From Caulobacter flavus (GTDB lineage Bacteria > Pseudomonadota > Alphaproteobacteria > Caulobacterales > Caulobacteraceae), in NCBI RefSeq assembly GCF_003722335.1, contig NZ_CP026100.1, forward strand, positions 1 through 64,000: 64,000 nucleotides of DNA, read 5' to 3'. The translations under genes were made by a program, and so were the position numbers. Shown one piece after another: positions 1 through 8,105 of this stretch. Within the stretch, counting starts at the first letter, position 1; each line of letters starts with the position of its first letter. Under the pieces are notes generated by a model. It searched no databases and was not told the origin of the DNA. It worked only from the letters and a program-made list of their open reading frames with translations.

Positions 1-42
1 CGCTGGACGCGCGAAATAGGAAAGTTATCCTACAAGAGGAAT

Positions 43-58
43 ATCAGCCTAGGCTGAT
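43..58. promoter_or_regulatory. perfect 16-bp palindrome upstream of the DnaA-domain gene
   Basis: The sequence ATCAGCCTAGGCTGAT is a perfect palindrome 39 bases before the GTG start at 98. A second small inverted repeat (TAGGA, six bases, TCCTA) lies just upstream at 17-32. Their place in the leader suggests an operator; the binding protein is unknown. Confidence 0.4.
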
Positions 59-97
59 GCTCATGGGCGTCACTGGGGGCGCCGCTCTTGAGGGACC

Positions 98-502
98 GTG
101 ATGCTCGCTCAAATCCTGGAGGAGGCCTGGGCGATCTCGCCCGATCCGCGCCGCGACCGTCTGGTCGCCGCCTTCGTCACTCATGCCGTGGCCCTGGCCA
201 CGGGCGTCGCGCCGGTCGACATCGCCTCGGACCGCCGCGCCACCAAGTCGGCCGCCCGGGCGCGGCAGATCGCCATCTACCTGGCGCACGTGATCTTCCA
301 CTGGCCGCTGGCCCGCGTGGCCTTCGCCTTCGGCCGCGACCGCACCACCTGCGCCCATGCCTGCCATCGCATCGAGGACATGCGCGAGGACCGGGTGTTC
401 GACGCCCGGATGACGGCGCTGGAGGCCTGCGTGCGCCAGGCGCCCGAAACCATCCCCGACCTGACCGGGGTTGCGTTCCAACGCGCGGGGCTGGGCCGAT
501 GA
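98..502 (+). CDS. DnaA domain-IV-like helix-turn-helix protein
   Basis: A 134-residue protein that looks like the DNA-binding C-terminal domain of DnaA with no ATPase domain. Residues about 50-95 contain the DnaA-like segment RARQIAIYLAH followed by FGRDRTTCAHACHRIE, which matches the DnaA-box-binding signature (GRDHTTV..A...I). It could bind DnaA-box-like DNA and influence replication or transcription; this role is inferred. The start is GTG at 98, directly followed by an ATG at 101 that could be used instead. The stop overlaps the next gene (ATGA at 499-502), so the two are very likely translated together. Confidence 0.75.
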   Translation: MMLAQILEEAWAISPDPRRDRLVAAFVTHAVALATGVAPVDIASDRRATKSAARARQIAIYLAHVIFHWPLARVAFAFGRDRTTCAHACHRIEDMREDRVFDARMTALEACVRQAPETIPDLTGVAFQRAGLGR

Positions 503-1200
503 GCGTCGCCGCCATCCTGGAGCACGACCTGCAGGCCGAGCATCTGGCCGATCGCGCCGCCCGCCTGCTGGACCGCGCGGGCTCGGTGATCGAGGCCCGG
601 GGCCTGGCCTACGCCGTGCGCTTCGCCCGGGGTCGTCGCCCGATGCTGCTGATCGACGAAGCCGCCTTCCGCAAGCTGTTCCCGCGCCTGCTGCCTCGCG
701 GCGACGGCGGCTGGCGGCTGTCGTCCCAGACCCCCTCCCCGCCGCCCGGACGCCCCGGCTTCGTCGAGGGCGAGAAGACGGTGACCGAGCCCGACGGCCG
801 CGCGACCACGCATCGCGCGAACCTGGGCGAGGCGCCGCTGGACTGGCTGCTGCGGCGCAAGCACATCACCGCGGCCGAACGCGCGGCCGGCGAGCGCCTG
901 GCGGCCGACGCCCACGCCTCGGGGATCATCGGCCGGCTGACCATGCGCTGGGATCCGACGCCGCGCTCGGGCGGCGGATCGCGCATCGAACCGATGGAGC
1001 GCGCCTATGCCGCCCGCCAGCGCCTGGGGCGGGCCATGGAGGCGGTCGGGGCCGAGGCCATGCCGATCCTGACCCTCATCTGCCTGACGGGCACGTCCCT
1101 GCAGGGAACGGAAGTCGCCCTGGGCATGAAGCCCAGAACGGGCAGGGCCGCCCTCAAGGCGGCCCTGCAGCGCCTGACGGCGCATTACGGGATGGCCTGA
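499..1200 (+). CDS. DUF6456 domain-containing protein
   Basis: A 233-residue protein starting inside the stop codon of the DnaA-like gene. Its C-terminal half (about residues 110-233) carries the DUF6456 pattern: the block PLDWLLRRKHITAAERAAGE, a W-containing segment near GRLTMRWDPTP, and a C-terminal helical region ending RLTAHYGMA. DUF6456 proteins are found in Caulobacterales and relatives and look like small DNA-binding proteins, but no function is established. The tight coupling to a DnaA-domain protein suggests a shared regulatory role. Confidence 0.7.
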   Translation: MSVAAILEHDLQAEHLADRAARLLDRAGSVIEARGLAYAVRFARGRRPMLLIDEAAFRKLFPRLLPRGDGGWRLSSQTPSPPPGRPGFVEGEKTVTEPDGRATTHRANLGEAPLDWLLRRKHITAAERAAGERLAADAHASGIIGRLTMRWDPTPRSGGGSRIEPMERAYAARQRLGRAMEAVGAEAMPILTLICLTGTSLQGTEVALGMKPRTGRAALKAALQRLTAHYGMA

Positions 1201-1271
1201 GCCGCCCCGCCTGTCTTGGACCGTCGCTCCGACAAGCCCTCGGGACTTGCCGGAACGATGAAGCCAGATCG

Positions 1272-1724
1272 TTACGACGCCAGCATGTGCTTGATGTCGC
1301 GCATCTGGTCGTGGCCGGCCTTGACCTTGGCGTAGGCCTCTTCGATGGCGCGGCGGGTCTCGGGCTGGATGTCCACGTCGCCCAGCGCCTTCTCGTACTT
1401 GGCCTTGATGTGGTCCTCGCCGTCCTCGACGGTCTTGACCACGGCCTCGTCGCCCTTGGTCAGGGCGTCACGGACGTTGAGGAACACGCGGTGGGCGGCG
1501 GCCAGGATGCTGCCGTCGTCGTCCGGCGTGCCGCCCAGGCGGCGGACCTCGGCCTGCAGGTCCGAGACGATGCCGCGGCGCTCCTGGGCGCGCGACTGGA
1601 ACAGGGTCTTGAAGCGGCTGCTCTGCGCGTCCTTGGCGGCTTCTTCGTAGCCGTCGGCGCTGTCGATGGTGATCTCGACCAGGCCGTTGACGAGCTTGAT
1701 GTGGTCTTCGTTCGTATGGGCCAT
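1272..1724 (-). CDS. PA2169-type four-helix-bundle protein (DUF2383)
   Basis: A 150-residue, charged, mostly helical protein with no signal peptide. It matches the ferritin-like DUF2383/PA2169 family: two long helix pairs with a Tyr-Glu-Ala motif in GYEEAAKDAQSSRFKTLF and a second Glu/His-rich helix around VKTVEDGEDHIKAKYEKAL. These proteins are usually stress-associated; whether they bind metal is not settled. The ATG at 1724 is the best start because the longer reading frame before it lacks family character. It is followed on the same strand's upstream side by a small membrane protein gene. Confidence 0.7.
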   Translation of the reverse strand: MAHTNEDHIKLVNGLVEITIDSADGYEEAAKDAQSSRFKTLFQSRAQERRGIVSDLQAEVRRLGGTPDDDGSILAAAHRVFLNVRDALTKGDEAVVKTVEDGEDHIKAKYEKALGDVDIQPETRRAIEEAYAKVKAGHDQMRDIKHMLAS

Positions 1725-1797
1725 GCTTGGGCTCCCTGAGCTTGGATGGAGAGACCGCAGCAACGCGGCCTCTCCGCAAAAGGTTCGAAGCGGAGCC

Positions 1798-2154
1798 TTA
1801 CGGTTTCTTCGACTGCAGGAAGGTCCAGGCCGTGCCGGCGGCGGTGATCGCCGCACCGCGCGTGCGCTTGTTGATCAGCAGGCCGGCCAGAACCGCACCG
1901 CCCAGCACCGCGACGGCCAACGGCACGGTGCGACCGCCCAGCTGCACCTGGCGGCCGGCGATGCTGAAGCCCTTCCTACCCGGCGCATCGACGGCGTAGT
2001 CGGGAACCGGCGCCTGGGGGTTCAGCGGCTTGGACTGGTGGTCGAGGAAGTTCGAGACCTTGTCCGACAGGGTGTCGATCAGGCTCTGACGGGCGCGGGC
2101 GGGGCCGGCGCCGTTGGTCTGGCCGGGATTGAGCGTGGGGTCGTAGGCGACCAT
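1798..2154 (-). CDS. single-pass membrane protein of unknown function
   Basis: A 118-residue protein with a polar N-terminal region and one hydrophobic segment near residues 77-95 (PLAVAVLGGAVLAGLLI), followed by a basic KRTRG stretch and a short tail. I do not recognise the family. The ATG at 2154 has GGAG eight bases upstream, while the alternative ATG at 2169 has a Shine-Dalgarno sequence too close to it. It lies just upstream of the DUF2383 gene on the same strand, and such small membrane proteins often sit near that stress-associated family. Confidence 0.55.
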   Translation of the reverse strand: MVAYDPTLNPGQTNGAGPARARQSLIDTLSDKVSNFLDHQSKPLNPQAPVPDYAVDAPGRKGFSIAGRQVQLGGRTVPLAVAVLGGAVLAGLLINKRTRGAAITAAGTAWTFLQSKKP

Positions 2155-2220
2155 GGCGTCTGTCTCCATGTCCTGGGAAGGGGGTCGCGGAGATAACGCC
2201 GTGCGGGCGAGGGCGATCCG

Positions 2221-3174
2221 TCAGGACTCACGCGCCGGCCTGGGCGGCAGGGTCGCGCCCACATGGTCTATGCCCAACTCCAGGGCGCGGGCGGCCTGAC
2301 GCTGGCGCTCGGCGTAGCGGGCCTTCTGGTCGTCGCTGCGGCTGTCGTGGCAGCGCGGGCAGGCCACGCCCTCGACATACAGCGGCGAGGCCCGATCGGC
2401 TTCCGACACCGGCATCCGGCAGCCCCGGCACAGGGCATGTGTTCCCTGCGACAGCCCATGGCCGACGGCCACCCGCTCGTCGAACACGAAGCACTCGCCG
2501 CGCCAAAGGCTCTGCGCCTCCGGCACCGTCTCCAGATAGTTCAGGATCCCGCCCTTGAGGTGGAACACCTCCTCGACCCCGCGCGCCTTCAGGAAGGCCG
2601 TCGACTTCTCGCAGCGGATGCCGCCGGTGCAGTACATCGCCACCTTCGGGGCTGGCGCGGCCGGGTCCCAGGTCTGGCGGAAGGCGTCGAACCAGGCGGG
2701 GAAATCAGCGAAGCTGGGCGTCTTGGGATCGATCGCCCCCTCGAAGGCCCCGCAGTCGACCTCGTAGCCGTTGCGGGTGTCGATGACGATGACGTCGGGC
2801 TGCGCGATCAGGGCGTTCCAGTCGGCCGGGTCGACGTGGACGCCGTGATTGCGGGCAGGATCCAGGTCCGGCTCGCCCAGGGTGACGATCTCGGACTTCA
2901 CCTTGACCTTCAGGCGATGGAACGGCGGGTGATCGGCCTGCGCGAACTTCAGCTCCAGCGCCTCGCAGCCGGGCAGCGCCCGGATATGGGCGATCACCGC
3001 GTCGATCGCCTCGGGCGCGCCGGCGATCGTGCCGTTGATCCCCTCGCGGGCCAGCAGCAGCGTGCCCTTGACCTTCAGGCCGCAGCACAGCTTGGCGAGA
3101 TCCGCCTGGATCGCCGCCGGGTCGTCGAAGGTCGCGAAGCGATAGAGGGCGGCGATGCGCCAGGTCGAGGTCAT
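2221..3174 (-). CDS. trhO: tRNA uridine(34) hydroxylase TrhO (rhodanese family)
   Basis: A 317-residue cytosolic enzyme of the TrhO/YceA family, which hydroxylates uridine 34 in the tRNA wobble position using oxygen. The N-terminal acylphosphatase-like half contains GLKVKGTLLLAREGINGT. The rhodanese domain follows, with DTRNGYEV and the active-site loop CTGGIRCEKS, whose first Cys is the expected catalytic residue. The C-terminal part has two Cys-X2-Cys pairs (CRGC, CPRC), as in other members. The ATG at 3174 begins at the typical family N-terminus. It appears to be monocistronic. Confidence 0.9.
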   Translation of the reverse strand: MTSTWRIAALYRFATFDDPAAIQADLAKLCCGLKVKGTLLLAREGINGTIAGAPEAIDAVIAHIRALPGCEALELKFAQADHPPFHRLKVKVKSEIVTLGEPDLDPARNHGVHVDPADWNALIAQPDVIVIDTRNGYEVDCGAFEGAIDPKTPSFADFPAWFDAFRQTWDPAAPAPKVAMYCTGGIRCEKSTAFLKARGVEEVFHLKGGILNYLETVPEAQSLWRGECFVFDERVAVGHGLSQGTHALCRGCRMPVSEADRASPLYVEGVACPRCHDSRSDDQKARYAERQRQAARALELGIDHVGATLPPRPARES

Positions 3175-3251
3175 GGGCGGGCGATAGAAGATCGAAAGCG
3201 ACGGTTCAAGCACGGCCGGAACCAAGCACGCCGAACGCGGGTTACCGGGCC

Positions 3252-3413
3252 ATGAGCATCCTGATCACCGTCATCATCGCCCTCGTGCTGCTTGGCTTGG
3301 CCCTCTACGCCGTCCAGCGCTCGCCCATCCCCTCGCCCGTGAACTGGCTGATCCAGCTCCTGCTGATCATCGTGGCCATCGTGTTCATCGGCAACCGGGC
3401 CGGGTTCTTCTAA
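3252..3413 (+). CDS. small two-helix membrane protein (53 aa)
   Basis: A short open frame encoding MSILITVIIALVLLGLALYA, a short polar turn with QRSPIPSPVNW, and a second hydrophobic helix LIQLLLIIVAIVFIG, ending NRAGFF. Two membrane segments joined by a Pro-rich turn make it a credible membrane hairpin; similar tiny proteins occur widely in Proteobacteria without known function. It is transcribed divergently from trhO across a 77-base gap. No other gene overlaps it. Confidence 0.6.
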   Translation: MSILITVIIALVLLGLALYAVQRSPIPSPVNWLIQLLLIIVAIVFIGNRAGFF

Positions 3414-3445
3414 GGCGGTTAGCCAAGGCGGGCCTACCCTATCCG

Positions 3446-3581
3446 CCCGTCATTCCCGCCCTTGTGGCGGGAACCCCTGGATCAGCCCGCACGTGAGGCG
3501 CAAGCGAACCGCTGGCGGTTCGCCTCGTCCGCCCTTGCGACTGACAGAGGGCTTCTCGCCACAAGGGCGAGAATGACGGGA
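3446..3581. repeat. 136-bp inverted-repeat element, family B copy 1
   Basis: The outer arms are inverted repeats of about 26 bases (CCCGTCATTCCCGCCCTTG on the left; its near-complement on the right ending AATGACGGG). The centre contains CACGTGAGGCG and CAGAGGGCTT. The same element, reversed, is at 56481-56616, including the internal landmarks, so this is a dispersed element and not only a terminator. It separates the small membrane protein gene from the end of sufE. Confidence 0.8.
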
Positions 3582-3600
3582 GCTGGGGGCTGGGCCTTCC

Positions 3601-4032
3601 TTAGGCGCCCGCCAGGGCCGCCGCGTCGCGCTGGATGCGGGCGACCATCGACTTGAGGCCGTTGGAGCGCTGCGAGGACAGGGCTTCCGACAGTCCCAGG
3701 CGCGCCATGGCCGCCGAGGCGTCGAACGCGGCGATGTCCCTGGCCTGCGCGCCGGAATAGAGCCGCAGCACCACGGCGATCAGCCCGCTGACGATGTGAG
3801 CGTCGCTGTCGCCGCGAAAGCGCACGCTTCCGTCGGCCTGCGGCTCGGTGACCAGCCACACCTGGCTGGCGCAGCCACGCACCTTGTTGTCTTCGGAATG
3901 CTCCTCGGGCGTCAGCGGCTCGAGGTCCTTGCCCAGCTCGATAACGTAGCGATAGCGCTCTTCCCAGTCGCCGAGCATTTCGAACTCGTCGGCGAGGTCG
4001 TTGAGGGCGGCGTCGATGGGGCTGGTGCTCAT
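3601..4032 (-). CDS. sufE: SufE family cysteine desulfuration protein
   Basis: A 143-residue protein of the SufE family, which accepts sulfur from the SufS cysteine desulfurase during iron-sulfur cluster assembly. The active Cys is in VRGCASQVWLV, and the fold landmarks LGDWEERYRYVIELGKDL, SDAHIVSGLIAVVLRLY and the C-terminal LSSQRSNGLKSMV are all present. Length is normal for the family. The ATG at 4032 gives the usual N-terminus; no suf operon is nearby, so this is a stand-alone copy. Confidence 0.9.
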   Translation of the reverse strand: MSTSPIDAALNDLADEFEMLGDWEERYRYVIELGKDLEPLTPEEHSEDNKVRGCASQVWLVTEPQADGSVRFRGDSDAHIVSGLIAVVLRLYSGAQARDIAAFDASAAMARLGLSEALSSQRSNGLKSMVARIQRDAAALAGA

Positions 4033-4083
4033 GGCGCGGCATCTAGGCGGGCCGCGCCCATGATGCAAGCCGTCTGGGCGGCG

Positions 4084-4932
4084 TCAGGCGCCCGGCAGGG
4101 CCACGATCGCGGTCAGCCCCTGCCCCGGCGCCGACTTCAGCCGCAACGAGCCGTTCATCGCCCGGGTCAGCAGGTCGACGATCGGCAGGCCAAGACCCAC
4201 GCCCTCGCCAGAGCGGGTCAGGGAGGCCCCGCCCTGCTCGAACGGCCGCAGCAGGCGCGGCAGGTCGGAAGGCTGGACGCCCTCGCCCTGGTCGCGGATC
4301 GAGATCTCGACCATCCCGCCGGCGACGCGCTCGGCCTCGATGGTCACCACCCCGTCGCGCGGCGAATGGGCGACGGCGTTCTGCATCAGGTTGGAAAGGA
4401 TGGTGCGCAGGCCCCGGCGGTCGGACAGCACGCCCGGCATGCCCACGAGGTCTGGCGCGCTCAGGGCCACGCCCCGCGCCTCGCACTCGGTCCTAAGCTG
4501 GGCCATCACGTCCTCGACCGCCTCGTCCAGCGGCTCGGCGGCGACGTCCAGGTCGGTGACGTGGCCTTCCAGCCGGGCGATCTCGACGATCTGGTTGACG
4601 AGCTTCAGCAGCTTGAGGCCGCTCTCGTGCACCAGCTTGGCGTATTCCTTGTATTGCGGCGCGCCGAGCGGGCCGTAGAGCTCGCTGGCCAGGATCTCCG
4701 AGAAACCGATGACCGCGTTCAGGGGCGTGCGCAGCTCGTGGCTGACCATGCGCAGGAACGAACGCTTCTGATCGTCGAGGGCGGCCTTGCGGCGCGCGCG
4801 GGCCGCGGCGCGGCGAAACGTCGCGGTAGGCCCTTCGGGGGGCCGCTGCAGGGCGCGCGAATCAGCCCCGGCCACGCTTTCGGCGGGCTCTTCGGCTGCG
4901 AGCGAAGCGTCCGCGGACGCCGTCTGAGGCAT
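4084..4932 (-). CDS. cytosolic sensor histidine kinase, DivJ-neighbour
   Basis: A 282-residue HisKA/HATPase kinase without a membrane segment. The phosphoacceptor His is His65 in RMVSHELRTPLNAVIGFSEI. The ATP-binding part has the N-box NLMQNAVAHS, G1 box IRDQGEGV and G2 box GEGVGLGL. Its dimerisation region (EYAKLVHESGLKLLKLVNQI) closely resembles that of DivJ encoded divergently next door, pointing to a shared ancestor or shared response-regulator specificity. The ATG at 4932 is chosen; the longer frame upstream has Cys-rich sequence that looks non-coding. No sensor domain is visible. Confidence 0.8.
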   Translation of the reverse strand: MPQTASADASLAAEEPAESVAGADSRALQRPPEGPTATFRRAAARARRKAALDDQKRSFLRMVSHELRTPLNAVIGFSEILASELYGPLGAPQYKEYAKLVHESGLKLLKLVNQIVEIARLEGHVTDLDVAAEPLDEAVEDVMAQLRTECEARGVALSAPDLVGMPGVLSDRRGLRTILSNLMQNAVAHSPRDGVVTIEAERVAGGMVEISIRDQGEGVQPSDLPRLLRPFEQGGASLTRSGEGVGLGLPIVDLLTRAMNGSLRLKSAPGQGLTAIVALPGA

Positions 4933-5121
4933 TTGAAACTCCCGGACCTTCTGTCCGCAAAGGCATTCTGTGCCACCCTGAACCAACCCGCTTACGAAAC
5001 CGTTTCCGTCCACAAGAAGCTGGACTCGCCCGGTCGCCCCACAATTGTGCGCGCTTGGGGGATCGGCCGAAGCGGGGTTAGGATTCACCAATAACGAACC
5101 TTTTGAGGCGGACCCGTCCCG

Positions 5122-6900
5122 TTGGACATCGACCCGGTGCAGCCGCGGCAGGATGAAGCCGCTCTTCGCCCCGCCTTCGGCGCGGGCGAGACGGCGCGCG
5201 CCTGGCGTCTGGGCTGGCTGGCCGCGGCCCTGCTGGCCGGCGGCGCGGTGTCCTTCACCCCGGGCTCGACGGGCTGGCCGATCTGGACGGCGCTTCTGGC
5301 CGGGGCCCTGCCCGCCATCGCCGCCCTGCTGCTGGGCGACAGCGAGGACGAACGCACCCAGTCCCTGCTGCTGGTCGGCTGGGCCGCCGGCGGCGCGGTC
5401 GCCGCCGCCCTGACCGGCGGCGTCTCAGGCGCCATGAGCGCCTGGTGCCTGGCCCCGGTCGCCGCCGCCTCGACCCTGGCCGCCCCGCGCCGCCTGGCCG
5501 AGGGCGCGGCCCTGGCCCTGATCGGCGGCGCCATGGCCGCCCTGACCCAGCTGTCGGGCCTGGCTCCTCCGCCGCCGACGGGGCCCACCGCCTTCATCCT
5601 CGGCTTCCTGGCCGTCGCCACCACGGGCCTGGGCCTCGCCGCCGGCCTGATGCTGACCCACCGCCGGGCGGGCGAGCGCGACGTGCGCAACCTGTCGGAG
5701 CTGACCGCCCTGTCTACCCTGCTCGACGGCCTGCCGTTCCTGGCCTTCGTCGTCACCCTGCAGGGCCGCGTGCGCACCGTGCGCGGCGTGGCCCCCGAGG
5801 GCGCGGCCCTGGACCGGATCATGATCGACGGCCTGTCGCACGCGGCCGTGGCCGGCGAGCGGGCCCGCGTCGACTTCGCGCTCGGCCAGGCCCTGCGCGA
5901 GCACCAGGCGACCCTGACCTTCCCGGCCGCCGAGGCGCCGGAAAAGACCCTGTCGCTGACCCTGCGGCGCGTCGGCCCCGGCATGCTGGTCGGCGTGCTG
6001 CGCGACGTCACCGCCGAGACCCGTCACCTGCAGCAGCTGGACCAGGCCCGCAACGACGCCGAGCAGCTGGCCGCCGGCCGCGCCCGCTTCCTGGCCAATA
6101 TGAGCCACGAGCTGCGCACGCCGCTGAACGCCATCATGGGCTTCTCCGACATCATGCGCGCGCGCATGTTCGGCCCCCTGACCGACCGCTACGGCGAATA
6201 TGCCGAGCTGATCCACGAGAGCGGCCGTCACCTGCTGGACCTGATCAACGACGTGCTCGACATGTCGAAGATCGAGGCCGAGCGGTTCGAGCTGTCGCGC
6301 GGCGAGTTCGACGCCCGCGAGGCGGTCAACGCCGCCATGCGCCTGCTGCGCGTGCAGGCCGACAGCGTGGGCGTGCAGCTGCGCGGCGTGCTGCCGCCGG
6401 GCGAACTGGACGTCGACGCCGACCGCCGGGCGCTCAAGCAGATCGTTCTGAACCTGGTTTCCAACGCCCTGAAGTTCACCCCGCGCGGCGGCCAGGTGAC
6501 GGTCACGGCCGACGGCCACGACGGCATGCTGGAGATCGTCGTCGCCGACACCGGCGTCGGCATCAGCCCCGAGGACCTCGAGCGCCTGGGGCGCCCCTAC
6601 GAGCAGGCCGGCGGCGTCGACCAGCGCGCCAGGGGCACCGGTCTTGGGCTGTCACTCGTCCGCGCCTTCGCCCAGCTGCACGGCGGCGAGATGCATGTCG
6701 AAAGCCGCCTGGGCGCGGGCACCAGCGTCTCGGTGCGCATGCCCATCCTGCTGGCCGCCCCCAAACCCGCCGCCACGCAGGAAAGCCCGACGGCCACCGC
6801 CGACGCCATGGAGCCGCTGTTCGCACCGTCGTCGGACGACCAGGCCGGCGAAGAGCCCTTCCTGGGTGAGAACGTCATCCGCTTCGCCCCGCCGCGCTGA
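5122..6900 (+). CDS. divJ: cell-fate sensor histidine kinase DivJ
   Basis: A 592-residue membrane kinase that in Caulobacter phosphorylates DivK and PleD at the stalked pole. Residues about 28-195 form several hydrophobic membrane helices, followed by a PAS-like region and the kinase core. The phosphoacceptor is His329 in ANMSHELRTPLNAIMGFSDI. The ATPase part has NLVSNALKFTPRGG, VADTGVGI and RGTGLGLSLV. Size and the segment FGPLTDRYGEYAELIHESGR match DivJ. The start is a TTG at 5122, since the first internal ATG would remove the membrane helices. It is divergent from a second, smaller kinase. Confidence 0.85.
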   Translation: MDIDPVQPRQDEAALRPAFGAGETARAWRLGWLAAALLAGGAVSFTPGSTGWPIWTALLAGALPAIAALLLGDSEDERTQSLLLVGWAAGGAVAAALTGGVSGAMSAWCLAPVAAASTLAAPRRLAEGAALALIGGAMAALTQLSGLAPPPPTGPTAFILGFLAVATTGLGLAAGLMLTHRRAGERDVRNLSELTALSTLLDGLPFLAFVVTLQGRVRTVRGVAPEGAALDRIMIDGLSHAAVAGERARVDFALGQALREHQATLTFPAAEAPEKTLSLTLRRVGPGMLVGVLRDVTAETRHLQQLDQARNDAEQLAAGRARFLANMSHELRTPLNAIMGFSDIMRARMFGPLTDRYGEYAELIHESGRHLLDLINDVLDMSKIEAERFELSRGEFDAREAVNAAMRLLRVQADSVGVQLRGVLPPGELDVDADRRALKQIVLNLVSNALKFTPRGGQVTVTADGHDGMLEIVVADTGVGISPEDLERLGRPYEQAGGVDQRARGTGLGLSLVRAFAQLHGGEMHVESRLGAGTSVSVRMPILLAAPKPAATQESPTATADAMEPLFAPSSDDQAGEEPFLGENVIRFAPPR

Positions 6901-6908
6901 GATTTAGG

Positions 6909-7034
6909 AACCTCCCCCTGTGGGGGAGGCGATCGCTCAGCGATCGGTGGGGGGAGTGGCTGATGAGACTGCCACCGCCTCGAAAGCTGAAAAAGTCCCC
7001 CACCGGCCTTCGGCCGCCTCCCCCACAGGGGGAG
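6909..7034. repeat. CTCCCCC inverted repeat (family C) copy 1
   Basis: Two palindromic blocks (CCTCCCCCTGTGGGGGAGG and CCTCCCCCACAGGGGGAG) bracket a GATCGCTCAGCGATC-type hairpin and a CCGGCCTTCGGCC hairpin. It lies between the convergent ends of divJ and the AraC-family gene, where it could also act as a terminator. Six related copies occur later in the window. Confidence 0.85.
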
Positions 7035-7067
7035 AATCTCGACGCCAACCCTTACCCTAAAGCGCCG

Positions 7068-7964
7068 CTACACCGCCACGCTGAGCGATGGATCGGCCCG
7101 CAGCCGCGCCATGTCGCGGCCCGGCGGACGGCCGAACAGGCGGGCGTATTCCCGGCTGAACTGCGAGGGGCTGTCGTAGCCGACCGCGAAGCCCACGCCC
7201 GCCACGTCGCGGCCCTGCACCAGCAGCAGGTTGCGCGCCTCCTGCAGGCGGATCTGCTTCTGGTACTGCAGCGGGCTCATGGCCGTGACGGCCTTGAAGT
7301 GCCGGTGCAACGAGGTCTCGCTCATGCCCGCCACCTGCGCCAGCCGCTCGATCCGCATGGGTTCGGCATAATGGCCGCGCAGCCAGCGTATGGCCCGGCG
7401 CACCTGATCCAGGCGGCCTCCCGAGGAGGCGATCTGGCGCATCATCTCGCCCCGCTCGCCGGTCAGCAGGCGCCACATCAGCTCGCGCTTGAGCAGGGGC
7501 GCCAGCACCGCGGCCTCGCGCGGACGGTCCAGCAGGCGGATCAGACGCATCACCGTCTCGATCAGGTCGTCGTCCATGCGGCTGATCGCCAGGGCCCGCG
7601 TCGGCGGGCCTTGCGTGAAGGCCTCGCCCGTCTCGACCAGCAGGTCGGCGATCATCGCCGGGTCCAGCGGGATTCCCACCGCAAGGTACGGCGCCTCGAT
7701 CACTCGCCCGCTGACCGGCAGGTCGGCCGACACCACCAGGTACTCGCCGGCGCGGTAGGGATAGCTTTCGGCGCCCAGGGTGGTGGTCTTGGCCCCTTCG
7801 AGGATCAGGCACAGCATCGGCTCGTAGACCAGCTGCTGGGCTTCGGTGACGGCCGTGCTGGCGATCAGGTGCACGCCCGGCGCGATCAGCGGACCGACGC
7901 CGTCCGTCGAATCTTCTCCTACATGGCTGCGGACCATGGCGACGAGTTCGGGCAACTTGCTCAT
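7068..7964 (-). CDS. AraC family transcriptional regulator
   Basis: A 298-residue regulator. Residues about 1-175 are an AraC_N-type ligand-sensing cupin (DUF-type arm with LCLILEGAKTTTLG and YRAGEYLVVSADLPVSG). The C-terminal double helix-turn-helix includes IERLAQVAGMSETSLHRHFK and VAGVGFAVGYDSPSQFSREY. It is divergent from a short-chain dehydrogenase gene, a common pairing in which the regulator controls the enzyme. An inverted repeat CACGATC/GATCGTG at 8001-8027 in the gap is a candidate site. The ATG at 7964 matches the family N-terminus. Confidence 0.88.
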   Translation of the reverse strand: MSKLPELVAMVRSHVGEDSTDGVGPLIAPGVHLIASTAVTEAQQLVYEPMLCLILEGAKTTTLGAESYPYRAGEYLVVSADLPVSGRVIEAPYLAVGIPLDPAMIADLLVETGEAFTQGPPTRALAISRMDDDLIETVMRLIRLLDRPREAAVLAPLLKRELMWRLLTGERGEMMRQIASSGGRLDQVRRAIRWLRGHYAEPMRIERLAQVAGMSETSLHRHFKAVTAMSPLQYQKQIRLQEARNLLLVQGRDVAGVGFAVGYDSPSQFSREYARLFGRPPGRDMARLRADPSLSVAV

Positions 7965-8105
7965 GGCCGCATTCAACCGCTGCTGGCCCGGTCGGGCAAC
8001 CACGATCACGGCGCTGGCGGGATCGTGCAAGAGACTGACGGCATCCGTCTACGGCCTTCGCCGCCTTTCGCCGCATGGTCGAGGCTCCTCAGAAGGAGCT
8101 ACCCC

